From a virus, in IMG/VR virus record IMGVR_UViG_3300045538_000090, positions 1 to 35,214 of that record: a stretch of 35,214 nucleotides of DNA; one strand, given 5' to 3'. The notes beneath the pieces were generated by a model. It was given only the letters and a program-made list of their open reading frames with translations. It did no database searches and was not told the origin of the DNA. A program made the translations under genes and the position numbers. Shown here piece by piece: positions 19,983 through 29,480 of this stretch. Within the stretch, counting starts at the first letter, position 1. Each line of letters begins with the position of its first letter.

Positions 19983-20909
19983 TTAAGATGCAACACAATC
20001 CATCCAAGCCACGATTTGTGTTGGATTTACCGCATAAAAACCTATTTTATAATCTGCTCTTGCTCCGATAGTACGGTCAAGTGTAGTCTTACTAAAGTCA
20101 ACTACTTGCAATGAGTCGATATCTCCCTCAGCATCCAACGCGTAGATGAAGTTATTCGGGTCAGACAATAGAACTGTGTCAGACGGCAACCCATACTCAA
20201 CGTCGATTGGAATATCCAAGTAAGTCAAGTTCAATGCAGCAGTAGTGTAGTTGATAGTGTTAGCAGAAGCAGTAGCAATGCGGTATGCAGTAGCTACGTT
20301 CTGAGAAACTTTGAAACGTACAGAAGTAGTTGGAACTTCAGCAGGTAACAAACCTAACATTTCACCAAGGTCATCAACAACAGTAGAAGCAGTAATTGCA
20401 CCACCTGATGCACGAACAACACCATTAAGACCACATAGTCTTTTCAACCATCCGTCACACTTATCCAACAAAGTATCTCCAGAATCCGTGTCACCTTGCC
20501 ACATAAGTTTAGCAAGTTCTTCGTGAGCTTTGTTAGCCATTTGCTCCCAAAAGTAAGACATGAAAGAAGCAACTGTGAAATCAGAGTTACTACCTTTAGC
20601 CATTTGGTCAGCCAACCAAGTTTGCTCCAATTGGTATTGACAAACAGAAGTCTGAATAGACAAAGGACATACGTCGATTTCGATAGCTGAAACAGTAGAA
20701 TCTGTCGGTGCAAAAGCACAGTCAGCAGCTTGAGTTAATTGTGCGAAAAGAACGTTAGCAATTTTCGTTTTGTTTTTTACACCTGCAAGAACTCGGTACG
20801 ATCCCGCAGCGTTTTCCATCCCGTAAAGACGAGCATAGAACTCGGTCGGGTTTGCTTGAAGTAGAGCAGTTGAGTCTACCGTCAAATCAAATTTGTACTT
20901 TTTAGCCAT
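19983..20909 (-). CDS. Major capsid protein
   Basis: A 308-residue protein of HK97-fold size, starting MAKKYKFDLTVDSTALLQAN. The position right after the protease/scaffold gene and before a strong terminator fits the main shell protein. The middle segment FTVASFMSYFWEQMANKAHE (about 111-130) is an E-loop/spine-type helix. VDDLGEMLGLLPAEVPTTSV and DIPIDVEYGLPSDTVLLSDP are P- and A-domain-like, and the C-terminus GARADYKIGFYAVNPTQIVA is typical of Bacteroidota phage capsids. The start overlaps the upstream stop by 1 base. Confidence 0.85.
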   Translation of the reverse strand: MAKKYKFDLTVDSTALLQANPTEFYARLYGMENAAGSYRVLAGVKNKTKIANVLFAQLTQAADCAFAPTDSTVSAIEIDVCPLSIQTSVCQYQLEQTWLADQMAKGSNSDFTVASFMSYFWEQMANKAHEELAKLMWQGDTDSGDTLLDKCDGWLKRLCGLNGVVRASGGAITASTVVDDLGEMLGLLPAEVPTTSVRFKVSQNVATAYRIATASANTINYTTAALNLTYLDIPIDVEYGLPSDTVLLSDPNNFIYALDAEGDIDSLQVVDFSKTTLDRTIGARADYKIGFYAVNPTQIVAWMDCVAS

Positions 20910-21874
20910 TACTTTAAAAAATTAATTACGTTAGCAAATTTTTGTTGAGCAGACATTTTCATTTCTACTTCCTCCGCAGGCTCAACCTCTGCGTTATCAG
21001 CCATTTCGTTTTTGAGTTCAGCGATTACTTGCAAAACTTCAGCGATTTTCTCATCAATCAAAGGCGCTACAATAGCAAGGATTGCCTCACTATCAGCAGC
21101 AGGGTCAACAGCCATTTCAGTCTCAGGAGTCTCTTCAGCCATTGCGACCTCTTCTTCTTTAACTTCTTCTGCCATCTCTTCTTCTTTAACTTCAGTCTCT
21201 TCTACTTCAGTCTCTTCAGCCATCGCAACCTCCTCAGCATCTTTAACCTCGATAACTTCTCCGTCTTTTACAACGTAGATTTTACCCTCGATCAAATGCT
21301 CTCCATCAGGTAATTGCATATATTTGTGTTTATGGTTGCTTAGTTTCAAACCTAAAAATCCTTCAATGGAAAATCCAACAGCGTCAGATTCTACTAAAGA
21401 ATTATAATAGGCTTGGTCAGTTACTTGTGCTGTAACCATTAATGTTCCTTTAGGAACGTCAATACCGAAAGTCGTTTTCGCTTTGTCGTTAGATGGTGAA
21501 TCTACAATCCACGCTTCAAGTAAATACGCAGGAACTATCTTCTCCCCCTCGTGTTCTAAGTTGAATATATCCTTGTTATTCAAACCCGACATGAAATCTT
21601 TAAAGATTGTATCAATTTCTTGTTCTGAGAATTGTACATAATACTCACCCATCTCTTCATCCCTACGGTAAATCTCCATCGGAATCATAGCGGGTGCAGT
21701 AATACGATACTTTTTATCGTCTGCGAAAGATAGTTTCTTGTGTGAATTGAACGCTACACCCTTAACAAGTACGGCAGGGTTTGCAGTAAACGCGATTGCA
21801 TCGATACCCAAAGGTTCAACGCCGTCGTTATATTCTTCGTCAATGGTAATTTTGTAGGTTGGTAGTTCCTCCAT
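20909..21874 (-). CDS. Prohead protease (XkdF-like) fused to a scaffold domain
   Basis: A 321-residue protein in two parts. The N-terminal 205 residues are the XkdF-type serine protease: YNDGVEPLGIDAIAFTANPA at about 15-34, FNLEHEG (about 103-109, likely catalytic histidine), and ESDAVGFSIEGFLG (about 162-175, likely catalytic serine). Residues 215-263 are an acidic low-complexity stretch of E, V, T, A and M repeats. The rest is a helical coiled coil (AILAIVAPLIDEKIAEVLQV, ending AQQKFANVINFLK) typical of scaffolds. It guides capsid assembly and then cuts itself. The acidic repeats vary easily in length, so they may differ between relatives. Confidence 0.8.
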   Translation of the reverse strand: MEELPTYKITIDEEYNDGVEPLGIDAIAFTANPAVLVKGVAFNSHKKLSFADDKKYRITAPAMIPMEIYRRDEEMGEYYVQFSEQEIDTIFKDFMSGLNNKDIFNLEHEGEKIVPAYLLEAWIVDSPSNDKAKTTFGIDVPKGTLMVTAQVTDQAYYNSLVESDAVGFSIEGFLGLKLSNHKHKYMQLPDGEHLIEGKIYVVKDGEVIEVKDAEEVAMAEETEVEETEVKEEEMAEEVKEEEVAMAEETPETEMAVDPAADSEAILAIVAPLIDEKIAEVLQVIAELKNEMADNAEVEPAEEVEMKMSAQQKFANVINFLK

Positions 21875-21929
21875 TAAAAGAAACTTGGTATTTTTTTATC
21901 AATTAGTTAAAAACTTAACAAATTATTTT

Positions 21930-21937
21930 TATCTTTG
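21930..21937 (+). promoter_or_regulatory. Promoter of the plus-strand gene pair
   Basis: TATCTTTG is a full match to the Bacteroidota -7 consensus TAnnTTTG and lies 18 bases before the ATG at 21956. It sits in an 81-base intergenic region between divergent genes. No clear -33 TTG is seen. The leader would be only about 12-15 bases. Confidence 0.6.
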
Positions 21938-21955
21938 GTAAAAATTTAAACGTAT

Positions 21956-22513
21956 ATGGTAGAGATTGCAGGGTGTAATATCCCAAACCAACCCGACGAA
22001 TTGACGATTGAGCAGTTCGACAAGATTAATTTCATTACTTCAAATGAAGAGTTTGACGATATTGAAAAGTGGGTAAACAAATTTGTTTATTTAGGAGTGA
22101 GTGAAGATGCTTTTGATGACATGGAAATGGAAGAGTTCTACGATTCAATTGCAAGATGGAACGATCAACCGCCACACCCTAAAGACAAAGTGTTATCTAT
22201 TGAGATTGACGGGTACACTTATGAAGCGAAAGAAAGCATCGGAGTGAAAGACCTTGGAATGATTGAAAAGGTTTGGAAGTCGGGAGGAGCAAACTTCGCT
22301 GCTGAAACTTTATCGATTATCTACAAGCGTTCCGACCTTAGTAAAGTAGAACACTACGCACCCGCCCACATTAAGCACAAGATAAGTTTGTTTAAGAAGC
22401 AACCGAGTTCGATTGTGATTCCTTATATCATTGAGATACTTGAGAAGTTAACCAAAACTACACAACAAATAAAAAATGCAGTTACCGAAGAACTGGAGTC
22501 AACTAACGACTGA
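21956..22513 (+). CDS. Plus-strand acidic protein, possible tail assembly chaperone 1
   Basis: A 185-residue acidic protein starting MVEIAGCNIPNQPDELTIEQ. A segment at residues 14-64 (ELTIEQFDKINF ... DMEMEEFYDSIARW) aligns with residues 7-61 of the next gene (QLTTEQFIELKE ... LEPEAIVDYIYKL), so the two are diverged tandem relatives. The C-terminal helix is PYIIEILEKLTKTTQQIKNA. Pairs of small genes of this kind just before the tape measure are usually tail assembly chaperones. Here the pair is on the opposite strand from every other gene. It overlaps the next gene by 38 bases in a different frame. Confidence 0.55.
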   Translation: MVEIAGCNIPNQPDELTIEQFDKINFITSNEEFDDIEKWVNKFVYLGVSEDAFDDMEMEEFYDSIARWNDQPPHPKDKVLSIEIDGYTYEAKESIGVKDLGMIEKVWKSGGANFAAETLSIIYKRSDLSKVEHYAPAHIKHKISLFKKQPSSIVIPYIIEILEKLTKTTQQIKNAVTEELESTND

Positions 22514-23204
22514 GCAATTTATCGAACTGAAGGAATTAAATGAAGAGAGTTTCGGCTCTCTTTTTTTATACAACCTTGAGTTGCTTTCGATTGCTACCGA
22601 TACCGATATTGAAGAACTTGAAGAACTTGAACCCGAAGCAATAGTTGATTATATCTATAAGCTGAATTTTCTACGCCATGAGCCTTCTAAACAAGCCACG
22701 CAAAAGATTAACAACCTACACTTCAAACCATTCATTGAATTAAAACTTGGTGAGTTTATAGATTTAGAATATTATTTTTCTAACAACTTTGTTAAGAATC
22801 TAACAACTATCTGTGCAATCTGTTACAGAAAGAAAAGTACAAACGAATGGAACGATGAGATGTACGAGCCGTATAGATTTAATCCTGCGGATCGTGGTGG
22901 GTTGTTTAGTGATTTGCCTATAAGCCAAACCTACGGAGTGATTCCCGAATACTTAGCTTTTAGAAGTCAGTTAATGGAGTCCTATGAGAATCTATTCATG
23001 CCTGAGATAGAAGAAACAGACGAGGAGTTAGACGCTGAAGATTTGAAAGAAGAGGAAGAGGAAAAGAAAGTTAAGAAGTGGGGATGGGAAAAGGTTATCT
23101 ATGATTTGGCGGGTGAAGATATAACAAAGGCAGACCAAATTACTGACCTGCCCTTGATAATGGTTTTAAACTTTATGAGTATGAAACACGAGTTAAGTGT
23201 CTGA
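22476..23204 (+). CDS. Plus-strand acidic protein, possible tail assembly chaperone 2
   Basis: A 242-residue protein starting MQLPKNWSQLTTEQFIELKE. It has acidic runs (EELEELEPEAIVDY, and EEIDEELDAEDLKEEEEEKK-like near 188-208), a helical middle (LGEFIDLEYYFSNNFVKNLT), and a C-terminal part (LADQITDLPLIMVLNFMSMK-like). Its own ATG lies inside the end of the previous gene. A run A-AAA-AAT at 22471-22477, within the overlap, is a possible slippery site, although a -1 shift would not reach this frame. It ends facing the minus-strand gene at 23193-23654 with a 12-base tail-to-tail overlap. Chaperone function is inferred from pairing and size. Confidence 0.55.
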   Translation: MQLPKNWSQLTTEQFIELKELNEESFGSLFLYNLELLSIATDTDIEELEELEPEAIVDYIYKLNFLRHEPSKQATQKINNLHFKPFIELKLGEFIDLEYYFSNNFVKNLTTICAICYRKKSTNEWNDEMYEPYRFNPADRGGLFSDLPISQTYGVIPEYLAFRSQLMESYENLFMPEIEETDEELDAEDLKEEEEEKKVKKWGWEKVIYDLAGEDITKADQITDLPLIMVLNFMSMKHELSV

Positions 23205-23654
23205 ATCATTAAACCAACCCGAAGATGGATAGAATCCAGTGTATCCCCACTCCTCACCCCCGATAACGTTGTAACGATATTTAACATTCAGCTTTTCAAC
23301 AAGGATATTACCAACGTCAAGGATTGGATAGTTTGCTAACATCCACTCAGTGTATTGGTCGACACATTCCTTTTTGAACTGCATACCAAGCGAAGAGTTA
23401 AATGCATCGTATGTAATAAACTGAGGGTCTATAACACCGCCATTCGTTAAGTTTGCTCCTCGGTCTTGAAACACATAATAATACATTGCGTTGATAGTAA
23501 CGTAAAGCGTGTTTAAGTCTCCCGTTGCTGAAGATATACGAATACTATCATACATTGAACCATCTTGAACTAAGCCCTTTGCCCGAATCTCTTGCTGAAT
23601 AGCCTTTTGTAGCTTTGCCCTTGTTGCGTATTTTATTTTAAACTCTTTTGCCAT
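23193..23654 (-). CDS. Neck/tail-completion-like protein
   Basis: A 153-residue protein starting MAKEFKIKYATRAKLQKAIQ. After a helical start, VTINAMYYYVFQDRGANLTN (about 52-71) resembles the F-x-x-x-G-A region of HK97 gp10-like neck proteins. The C-terminal part is aromatic (GEEWGYTGFYPSSGWFNDSD). It lies between the tail-fibre gene and the convergent plus-strand pair. The assignment to the neck is tentative. Confidence 0.45.
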   Translation of the reverse strand: MAKEFKIKYATRAKLQKAIQQEIRAKGLVQDGSMYDSIRISSATGDLNTLYVTINAMYYYVFQDRGANLTNGGVIDPQFITYDAFNSSLGMQFKKECVDQYTEWMLANYPILDVGNILVEKLNVKYRYNVIGGEEWGYTGFYPSSGWFNDSDT

Positions 23655-23656
23655 GC

Positions 23657-24913
23657 TTATCGAATTTCTGTTACTACAAAGTTAAGCTGATCTGCTGTAA
23701 TATTATTAGACGCACTCGTATTTCTTGCATGAATTTCTAAATAATCTCCCGCTTTCATTGTAACAACACAGCTAAACACTACATTCTCGGCACGTCCTGC
23801 GGTGTTTGCAGTTGATTTTGTACGGCTTGGAGTTCTTATTGCTGCTAGTTGACTATCGTAAAAACCAAACTCACATACGTTTGAATTGCCCGATGAGAAA
23901 GATAGTGTACATTGGATAAGATACTTTCTTGATATTGTAGCATCACAAGTTAATCGGTTGTTAGAGTGGCTGAATTTAGAATTATCAGCACTTGCCGTTG
24001 TTGTTCCTGCAACCTTTACAAATGTAACTGTGTCGGATATAGTAGTCGCTGTTGCATTCCCTTGCATATACAACTGACCATTTACCGCTGTGTTGGTAAT
24101 GTTCGTACAAGATGTAAACAACGAATCGTTTGAAGTGTGTGTAACTCCCGTAACGTATGTACCGCCACCACTGAAATTAACCGTATCTAAAATGTAGCTT
24201 TCAGTTGGTATAGTCGCAGATACACTCGCATTGATTCCCGTCTCACCTGATAGTATTACAAAAGACGAGTAGATAAGTCTGAAACGTCTTGTAATAGTTA
24301 AAGTTGCGGGAAGTATTATGGCGGTGTTTGCAGCGTTACAATTAAACAAACATTGTCCGAAACCTATCGTCCCGATACTTCCGTCAAACGTTAGCCCTCC
24401 CGAATTAAGAAAGGCACTATCTTGCATTATGAAGTTTGAATAATCTTTGATCGTTCCAACCACAGCACAATCAGTAAAGTTTACACCGAACCAGTCTAAC
24501 GCAGTTGTTACCCCGTCACCGTCCAAGTCTAAAGCTAAATCAGCTTCAATGGTAATGTTACGCATCGGTAAAGAATAATTCGAAGTAATCAAAGCGGCAG
24601 CAAGACCCGTTGATTTAATACGGCAGTTTTCGGATGAACCTCCTATTATAGTTGTGTTCTCGCTACATACTAACCTATCACCTAAAAGGTCAACGGTAGT
24701 CGTAAAGAAATAAGTAACGTTTGCTGCTAAAGTAATAACGCCACCCGATGCAGTAGGCAAGCCATCCTTTGAACCTACAAAGATTACATCTCCCGTTGTT
24801 AACCCATCACCCGAAGCGTTAACCGCTGTTATAAGGTTTTCAATATCTCTTGCAACCTCGTCCATTCCTATGGCGTTGTATTGCTTATTTCGTAAAGATT
24901 GTTGTACTATCAT
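23657..24913 (-). CDS. Tail fibre/receptor-binding protein with beta-helix-like repeats
   Basis: The ATG at 24913 overlaps the stop of the upstream gene (ATGA) and is preferred to the TTG at 24925, giving 418 residues. After a helical attachment part (MIVQQSLRNKQYNAIGMDEV), the middle is made of short beta-strand repeats rich in G, T, N and S (LVCSENTTIIGGSSENCRIK, and later TSCTNITNTAVNGQLY) like a right-handed beta-helix. The C-terminal 130 residues look like a jelly-roll tip (VTFVKVAGTTTASADNSKF, CEFGFYDSQ, MKAGDYLEIHARNTSA). It would bind the host surface and is likely a trimer. Confidence 0.7.
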   Translation of the reverse strand: MIVQQSLRNKQYNAIGMDEVARDIENLITAVNASGDGLTTGDVIFVGSKDGLPTASGGVITLAANVTYFFTTTVDLLGDRLVCSENTTIIGGSSENCRIKSTGLAAALITSNYSLPMRNITIEADLALDLDGDGVTTALDWFGVNFTDCAVVGTIKDYSNFIMQDSAFLNSGGLTFDGSIGTIGFGQCLFNCNAANTAIILPATLTITRRFRLIYSSFVILSGETGINASVSATIPTESYILDTVNFSGGGTYVTGVTHTSNDSLFTSCTNITNTAVNGQLYMQGNATATTISDTVTFVKVAGTTTASADNSKFSHSNNRLTCDATISRKYLIQCTLSFSSGNSNVCEFGFYDSQLAAIRTPSRTKSTANTAGRAENVVFSCVVTMKAGDYLEIHARNTSASNNITADQLNFVVTEIR

Positions 24914-27831
24914 ACTATTATCCAATTTGCCCCGTCCGATACAACCGTATAAGAATCGTATTGGTTAAGGGTTAAGTTTAAATTCCCGTCTATTGTTTCC
25001 GTTCCGTCACCTTCTAAAGTGATAACCCCCGTACCGCTATTTTTGACAACGTATTCTTGACCCTGATTACCAACGGCTGTCGGTAGGTATAGCGTAAACG
25101 TGTTAGCTGTACAATTTATAATATGTTCACTAAGAATAAGTGTTTGAGTTGATGATATATTACCTAAATCTTTTTTCCGACCTTGCTCTGTGACAAAGAT
25201 TAAATCATCTGTAACTCTTGCTACAGGTGAAGTATTAGCGAATAAAATAATTTCGCCATTTACAGCCTGGATGTACTCAGTATCAAAACCAAGATATACT
25301 TCTGTAGGTCTCACGGATAACCAACCCTCAGCATAACCCCCCGCATCTGTGGTAACGTTTAAGTTATAACCGTTTGTATCATGGTTTCTTGTTCCGTCGA
25401 AAGTTAAATCCGTGTTTGCGAAGTTCTCTACCGTTGGCATATTACTTGCATAGAACCCGCTTTCGTTTATTACTTGGTCATCACCCTCAACAAATCCTTT
25501 AAGCCCCTCACCAATTACGTTACCATATCCACGAACGATTACAGACCCTTGTGAGTAGTTAACGTTCTCATTCTTGAATCTTCTATCAACTATGTTTACA
25601 CCTGCGTTATTTGCAGGGGTGGGCGTTGTAGGTTTCGGAGTTTTAGAAATAAACTTCGCGAAGTCTATCTCAGTGTCCACACTTAACAACTCAACCTTAG
25701 TCAACGAGTTTGAATTACAATCGTAATCGATTACCTTGTTGATATTCCACCAACTATTAAATAACCATATCTTATCATTAAGCTTCATTGTTTGGATATC
25801 TACTTCTTTGAGATTGAAGTAACCCGTTAACATCTTGCCCGTGTTGATTTGGTTTATAGTTCTACGCCAGTACATATTGTACAGCGTATTGTTCGTTATT
25901 TGGTAGTTATCGTAGAAGTAAAAATCATTCGTTGCAAACTCAATACTGAAAGTAGGGTTGTACGGATCGTTCCAATGGTGGCACACGGGGTATGTAGTCA
26001 ATCCCCCTTGACCCGTAGTACCATAATCGTAAATCGCATATCCGTAACATGAAGCCGTTCCGTTGTGTATAAGTACCCTTAATCCCGTTTTTGGTGCGAA
26101 TCCGTAAACCATAGGTGTAACAGCACCGAATATAATGTTCTTCTCCATAGGTGATGGAGTGAATATTAACTCTTTCTTTTCCGTACCCCTTACATATTCA
26201 TTATCGAAAGTATACTCAACTTGTGAGTAAACCTCTTGTGTTGTATCGTAGTAGATTTTATTCGGTTCGTCGGTATCTTGTTTGTAGGATAGTACAAGTT
26301 TCTTCGCTGCCAACTCAGGTAAGAACTGAACTTGATGACCTCTGTCTTTCGCTAACTTTTTACTCCAATCCTTTTCAGTACCGCTATCGTAATAATCGTC
26401 TCGGTGTGTATAGATTAGTTTGTTAGGGTTGTCTTGGTCAGGCTCAACCATTAGGTTGTACATCTGACAAATAGACTTGATAAAATCCTTTTGCTTTATT
26501 TGTTTAGGGATGAATGAGTTCATTGTAGCCGTTGCACCGCTCGCTAACGTTGTACTATTAATCCCTACGTTAATCTCAATTGAATTAAAATCAATAGCGT
26601 AATCAATTTGAACATCAGCCCCTGCGCCCGCCGTTGCGTTATTTCTCCAACGTGGAGCAACTGCCGTACCGTTAAATGTTACATTAACCCCCGCCCTTAA
26701 AGTTAGAATGTCAGTAGGTAGTAAGTTTGTTGCGGGGATGTTAACAATGTTTTGAATACTAACCAAGGTAGTTGTTCCATTAGCTAAAGACCCCTCGTTC
26801 TTTACTGCTCCACCCGTGTACTGTCTAAATGTCTCAACCCCATTTTTATATAAAGCGATATATGGCGCGTAAGTGTACTTTTTGGTTACTATGGTTGCAG
26901 ATGGGTATTCAACAAGGTAAGCGGTTGCACCCGTTCCGTTGATTAGGTTAAAGTCATAATCCAATGTTACTCGGAAATTAATGCTCTCTCCCGATGTTAC
27001 ATAAATAGGTACGGCATACCCACCACTTGCAGGGGTAAATAAGTTTTGTGTGTCTAACCCTTCAGTCCATCCACTAATTAAACTAACGTCACTCGTGCTT
27101 GTTCCTGCCGTTTGTGTAAATGTCGCAGTATATGATTTCCTTGCTTCAACATCGTAATCTTCGTAATTGAATTGCAACGCATCCCCGTTAAAAGGAATGA
27201 TTAACTTATCGAAGTAGGCATCACTTAACGTTGACCATGTGTAACTGAATCCCGCGTTTGAGTGAATACGATCCCAATACTGCTTTGCATATATCGCAGG
27301 TCGCATCTCTTTAAGTGGATACCAGTTATTATCAGTTGAGCAAATAGGATAAACATACCCATCCGTCCATGTGTTGCTAAACGAGTTAACGACATTCAAC
27401 GAGTTAAAAGTATGGTTAAAGTCCGTGAAGTCTATTTCCTCCAAAAGCCCATTGTCAATCTTAGTAAAGAAGTCAGCTTGTGCATCCTTAACTAAAACCT
27501 CGTATTCAATCTCTTCTTCAACAGACGAAACGTATTGAATCTTTTCAACCGATAGTAATTGTAGGTAGGCATCCTCAACTACGGGAATACCATTCTGTAT
27601 GATTGTACACGGGGTGAGTGCGTTAATATCAAACGTTCCCGCTTGAATGTTAACATCGTAGTAATGGTTTAGTAAGTCGTGGTTATTCTTGCTACCTATT
27701 AAAGTGATTGTCTTAGAGAACGTACTTGAACGCTTGGATAAATCCCGAACGTCTCCAATCCCAAAGTTTAAAGGAAAGGCAGCACCCTCCTTAACATCAA
27801 GGTAACCCGTTTCTAATTGAATCCTAACCAT
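24910..27831 (-). CDS. Large tail-tip/hub protein with fibre-like C-terminus
   Basis: A 973-residue protein. The N-terminus MVRIQLETGYLDVKEGAAFP then FGIGDVRDLSKRSSTFSKTI is a form I recall from tail-tip proteins of Bacteroidota phages. A large central part has many beta strands and includes KDFIKSICQMYNLMVEPDQD (about 439-458), which resembles phage hub proteins. The C-terminal 120 residues have a repeated-strand tip (TLILSEHIINCTANTFTLYL, ending NQYDSYTVVSDGANWIIV) as found on receptor-binding proteins. It probably forms the distal tail hub with the smaller genes at 27831-30077. Overlaps with its neighbours are 1 and 4 bases. Confidence 0.65.
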   Translation of the reverse strand: MVRIQLETGYLDVKEGAAFPLNFGIGDVRDLSKRSSTFSKTITLIGSKNNHDLLNHYYDVNIQAGTFDINALTPCTIIQNGIPVVEDAYLQLLSVEKIQYVSSVEEEIEYEVLVKDAQADFFTKIDNGLLEEIDFTDFNHTFNSLNVVNSFSNTWTDGYVYPICSTDNNWYPLKEMRPAIYAKQYWDRIHSNAGFSYTWSTLSDAYFDKLIIPFNGDALQFNYEDYDVEARKSYTATFTQTAGTSTSDVSLISGWTEGLDTQNLFTPASGGYAVPIYVTSGESINFRVTLDYDFNLINGTGATAYLVEYPSATIVTKKYTYAPYIALYKNGVETFRQYTGGAVKNEGSLANGTTTLVSIQNIVNIPATNLLPTDILTLRAGVNVTFNGTAVAPRWRNNATAGAGADVQIDYAIDFNSIEINVGINSTTLASGATATMNSFIPKQIKQKDFIKSICQMYNLMVEPDQDNPNKLIYTHRDDYYDSGTEKDWSKKLAKDRGHQVQFLPELAAKKLVLSYKQDTDEPNKIYYDTTQEVYSQVEYTFDNEYVRGTEKKELIFTPSPMEKNIIFGAVTPMVYGFAPKTGLRVLIHNGTASCYGYAIYDYGTTGQGGLTTYPVCHHWNDPYNPTFSIEFATNDFYFYDNYQITNNTLYNMYWRRTINQINTGKMLTGYFNLKEVDIQTMKLNDKIWLFNSWWNINKVIDYDCNSNSLTKVELLSVDTEIDFAKFISKTPKPTTPTPANNAGVNIVDRRFKNENVNYSQGSVIVRGYGNVIGEGLKGFVEGDDQVINESGFYASNMPTVENFANTDLTFDGTRNHDTNGYNLNVTTDAGGYAEGWLSVRPTEVYLGFDTEYIQAVNGEIILFANTSPVARVTDDLIFVTEQGRKKDLGNISSTQTLILSEHIINCTANTFTLYLPTAVGNQGQEYVVKNSGTGVITLEGDGTETIDGNLNLTLNQYDSYTVVSDGANWIIV

Positions 27832-29249
27832 TAAATGTTAATATTATTTTGGTTTGCGTATTTAATCGTTATCGTCTTTCTAATCAGGTTCTTGTTTCTT
27901 TGTCTTTCAACTTCAAAGGATGAATCTGTAACGATACAAGCTACATAATCACTCCCGTCTTTTAAGAACGTAGCGGGTGAAGTTATCAACTCTTCGAAGT
28001 ATGTAGCCATTTCCTCAGTCATCCAGTTAGTATTCAACTCTAAAGTCTTTTCGACGTTGCTTGAGAATGTAGATAACCCATAATCTTCAGCGTCATAAGT
28101 CCATATCCCGCTTTGAACTTTCCCCGTTAGGTGTCTGTTAAAGTTTTGTTTAGTAGATGTACCTCTTTCGTATGCTCTCAACTGAAATGCAAATGAACTA
28201 AACGAACCCATCCTATCCAAGAACGCGATTTCGTAATCTTCAATCTTGCATCTTGTGTCGATGTTTACTCTATACTTCCTTGACCATTGCGTGCCACCTG
28301 AATTGGTGAACCAAAAGTCGTAATATGTAGTCGTTGATTCTACAAGTGTACCACTTCCCGACACGGTTGTTAATGTTCCGTAATTACCCGCACCTACCGA
28401 TACTTGAGTTATTATAGAATTTGTAGCGATTGCTTTTTTAAATACTGAGCCGTCTGAGTTTTGAAAGTAAATAAACCCAGTTATATTTGAGTTATTAGCT
28501 ATGTTTATCCAAAGGTCTTGAGTAGCGGTTGAATAGAACCCCGTTAACGGCATTGAGGTTAGTAGATAATCACTTGAACTACTTAACAGATAATTGTTCT
28601 GATCGTATGCTTTAAAGTCTATCCAAGGCAAAGCCCCATTAAACACATGGTTGTTAGTATCGGTAGTAATGTTACGCGTTACCGTCTTACGATTGTCTGC
28701 GTATCTTACCGTCCCATTCTCTGTGGCATCCGTAATCTCACTCCATAGAGAGTTAACAGTAAAGTCAACCGTTGTGTTAATGGCTGTAACCGTGAATAAC
28801 CCCTCTAAGGATGGATTAAACGTACCACCGTTTGCTTGTGATATACTCACTTGGTCGCCTACTTGGAAAGCGTGTGTAGCGGTAATTTTAACATACGAAC
28901 CATTTTGAGTTAATGAAGCGGTATAAGCAACCTCCGTTACATACTCCTCACCTACCTTAACATCGTACTTGTAATAAGAAGCGGTCGGGTTTGATTGTGC
29001 GTCACTTGTAGGATTAAAGTTAAAAGTTAGCTTTGAAGATAACAACTTCGATAGGTCAATATCACCATAGCCGTCCGAGTAGCGAGGGAATACCCTATAC
29101 TCACCTATCTTCGTAGATGTTCCGCTTTCGTAAATATCAAAGATGTATTTATACCCCGTGTTATTCTTATTCGTTCCAGTGTAAATGTAGCGAATAGGAT
29201 TATAAGCAGGGCTTAAATCGTCAGGCTTGGCTATGTTACTGATTGACAT
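27831..29249 (-). CDS. Tail protein upstream of the tail-tip hub
   Basis: A 472-residue beta-rich protein starting MSISNIAKPDDLSPAYNPIR. It contains TYIFDIYESGTSTKIGEYRV-like strands, a segment VGDQVSISQANGGTFNPSLE that looks like a short beta-sandwich repeat, and a C-terminal part (NWMTEEMATYFEELITSPAT then FEVERQRNKNLIRKTITIKY). I recognise the N-terminal pattern from tail modules of Bacteroidota phages but cannot name a family. It overlaps both neighbours by 1 base. Confidence 0.6.
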   Translation of the reverse strand: MSISNIAKPDDLSPAYNPIRYIYTGTNKNNTGYKYIFDIYESGTSTKIGEYRVFPRYSDGYGDIDLSKLLSSKLTFNFNPTSDAQSNPTASYYKYDVKVGEEYVTEVAYTASLTQNGSYVKITATHAFQVGDQVSISQANGGTFNPSLEGLFTVTAINTTVDFTVNSLWSEITDATENGTVRYADNRKTVTRNITTDTNNHVFNGALPWIDFKAYDQNNYLLSSSSDYLLTSMPLTGFYSTATQDLWINIANNSNITGFIYFQNSDGSVFKKAIATNSIITQVSVGAGNYGTLTTVSGSGTLVESTTTYYDFWFTNSGGTQWSRKYRVNIDTRCKIEDYEIAFLDRMGSFSSFAFQLRAYERGTSTKQNFNRHLTGKVQSGIWTYDAEDYGLSTFSSNVEKTLELNTNWMTEEMATYFEELITSPATFLKDGSDYVACIVTDSSFEVERQRNKNLIRKTITIKYANQNNINI

Positions 29250-29476
29250 TAAATAGCGTAATTATCCAACTCAGTATTAACCCATGAAGTAATATCAGCA
29301 TCCCCCCAAGTGTCAGCGTATGTGAATCCCGAAAGAGATAGCCCATAATCACCACCTTCGTTTGATAGCTTAACATCTACTGAGCAAGTTTTAGATTGAA
29401 TATTATCGTTAACCGCTACCACTTCAATGGTAGGGTTATTTATAGTTCCTGAGAATTGTGTAAATTGATAGTTCAT
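29249..29476 (-). CDS. Small tail-module protein, unknown function
   Basis: A 75-residue beta-rich protein starting MNYQFTQFSGTINNPTIEVV, with CSVDVKLSNEGGDYGLSLSG and an aromatic acidic end (WGDADITSWVNTELDNYAI). It lies in the tail-tip operon between two beta-rich genes. No family recognised; it may be a small tail-tip component. Confidence 0.6.
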   Translation of the reverse strand: MNYQFTQFSGTINNPTIEVVAVNDNIQSKTCSVDVKLSNEGGDYGLSLSGFTYADTWGDADITSWVNTELDNYAI

Positions 29477-29480
29477 ATTT

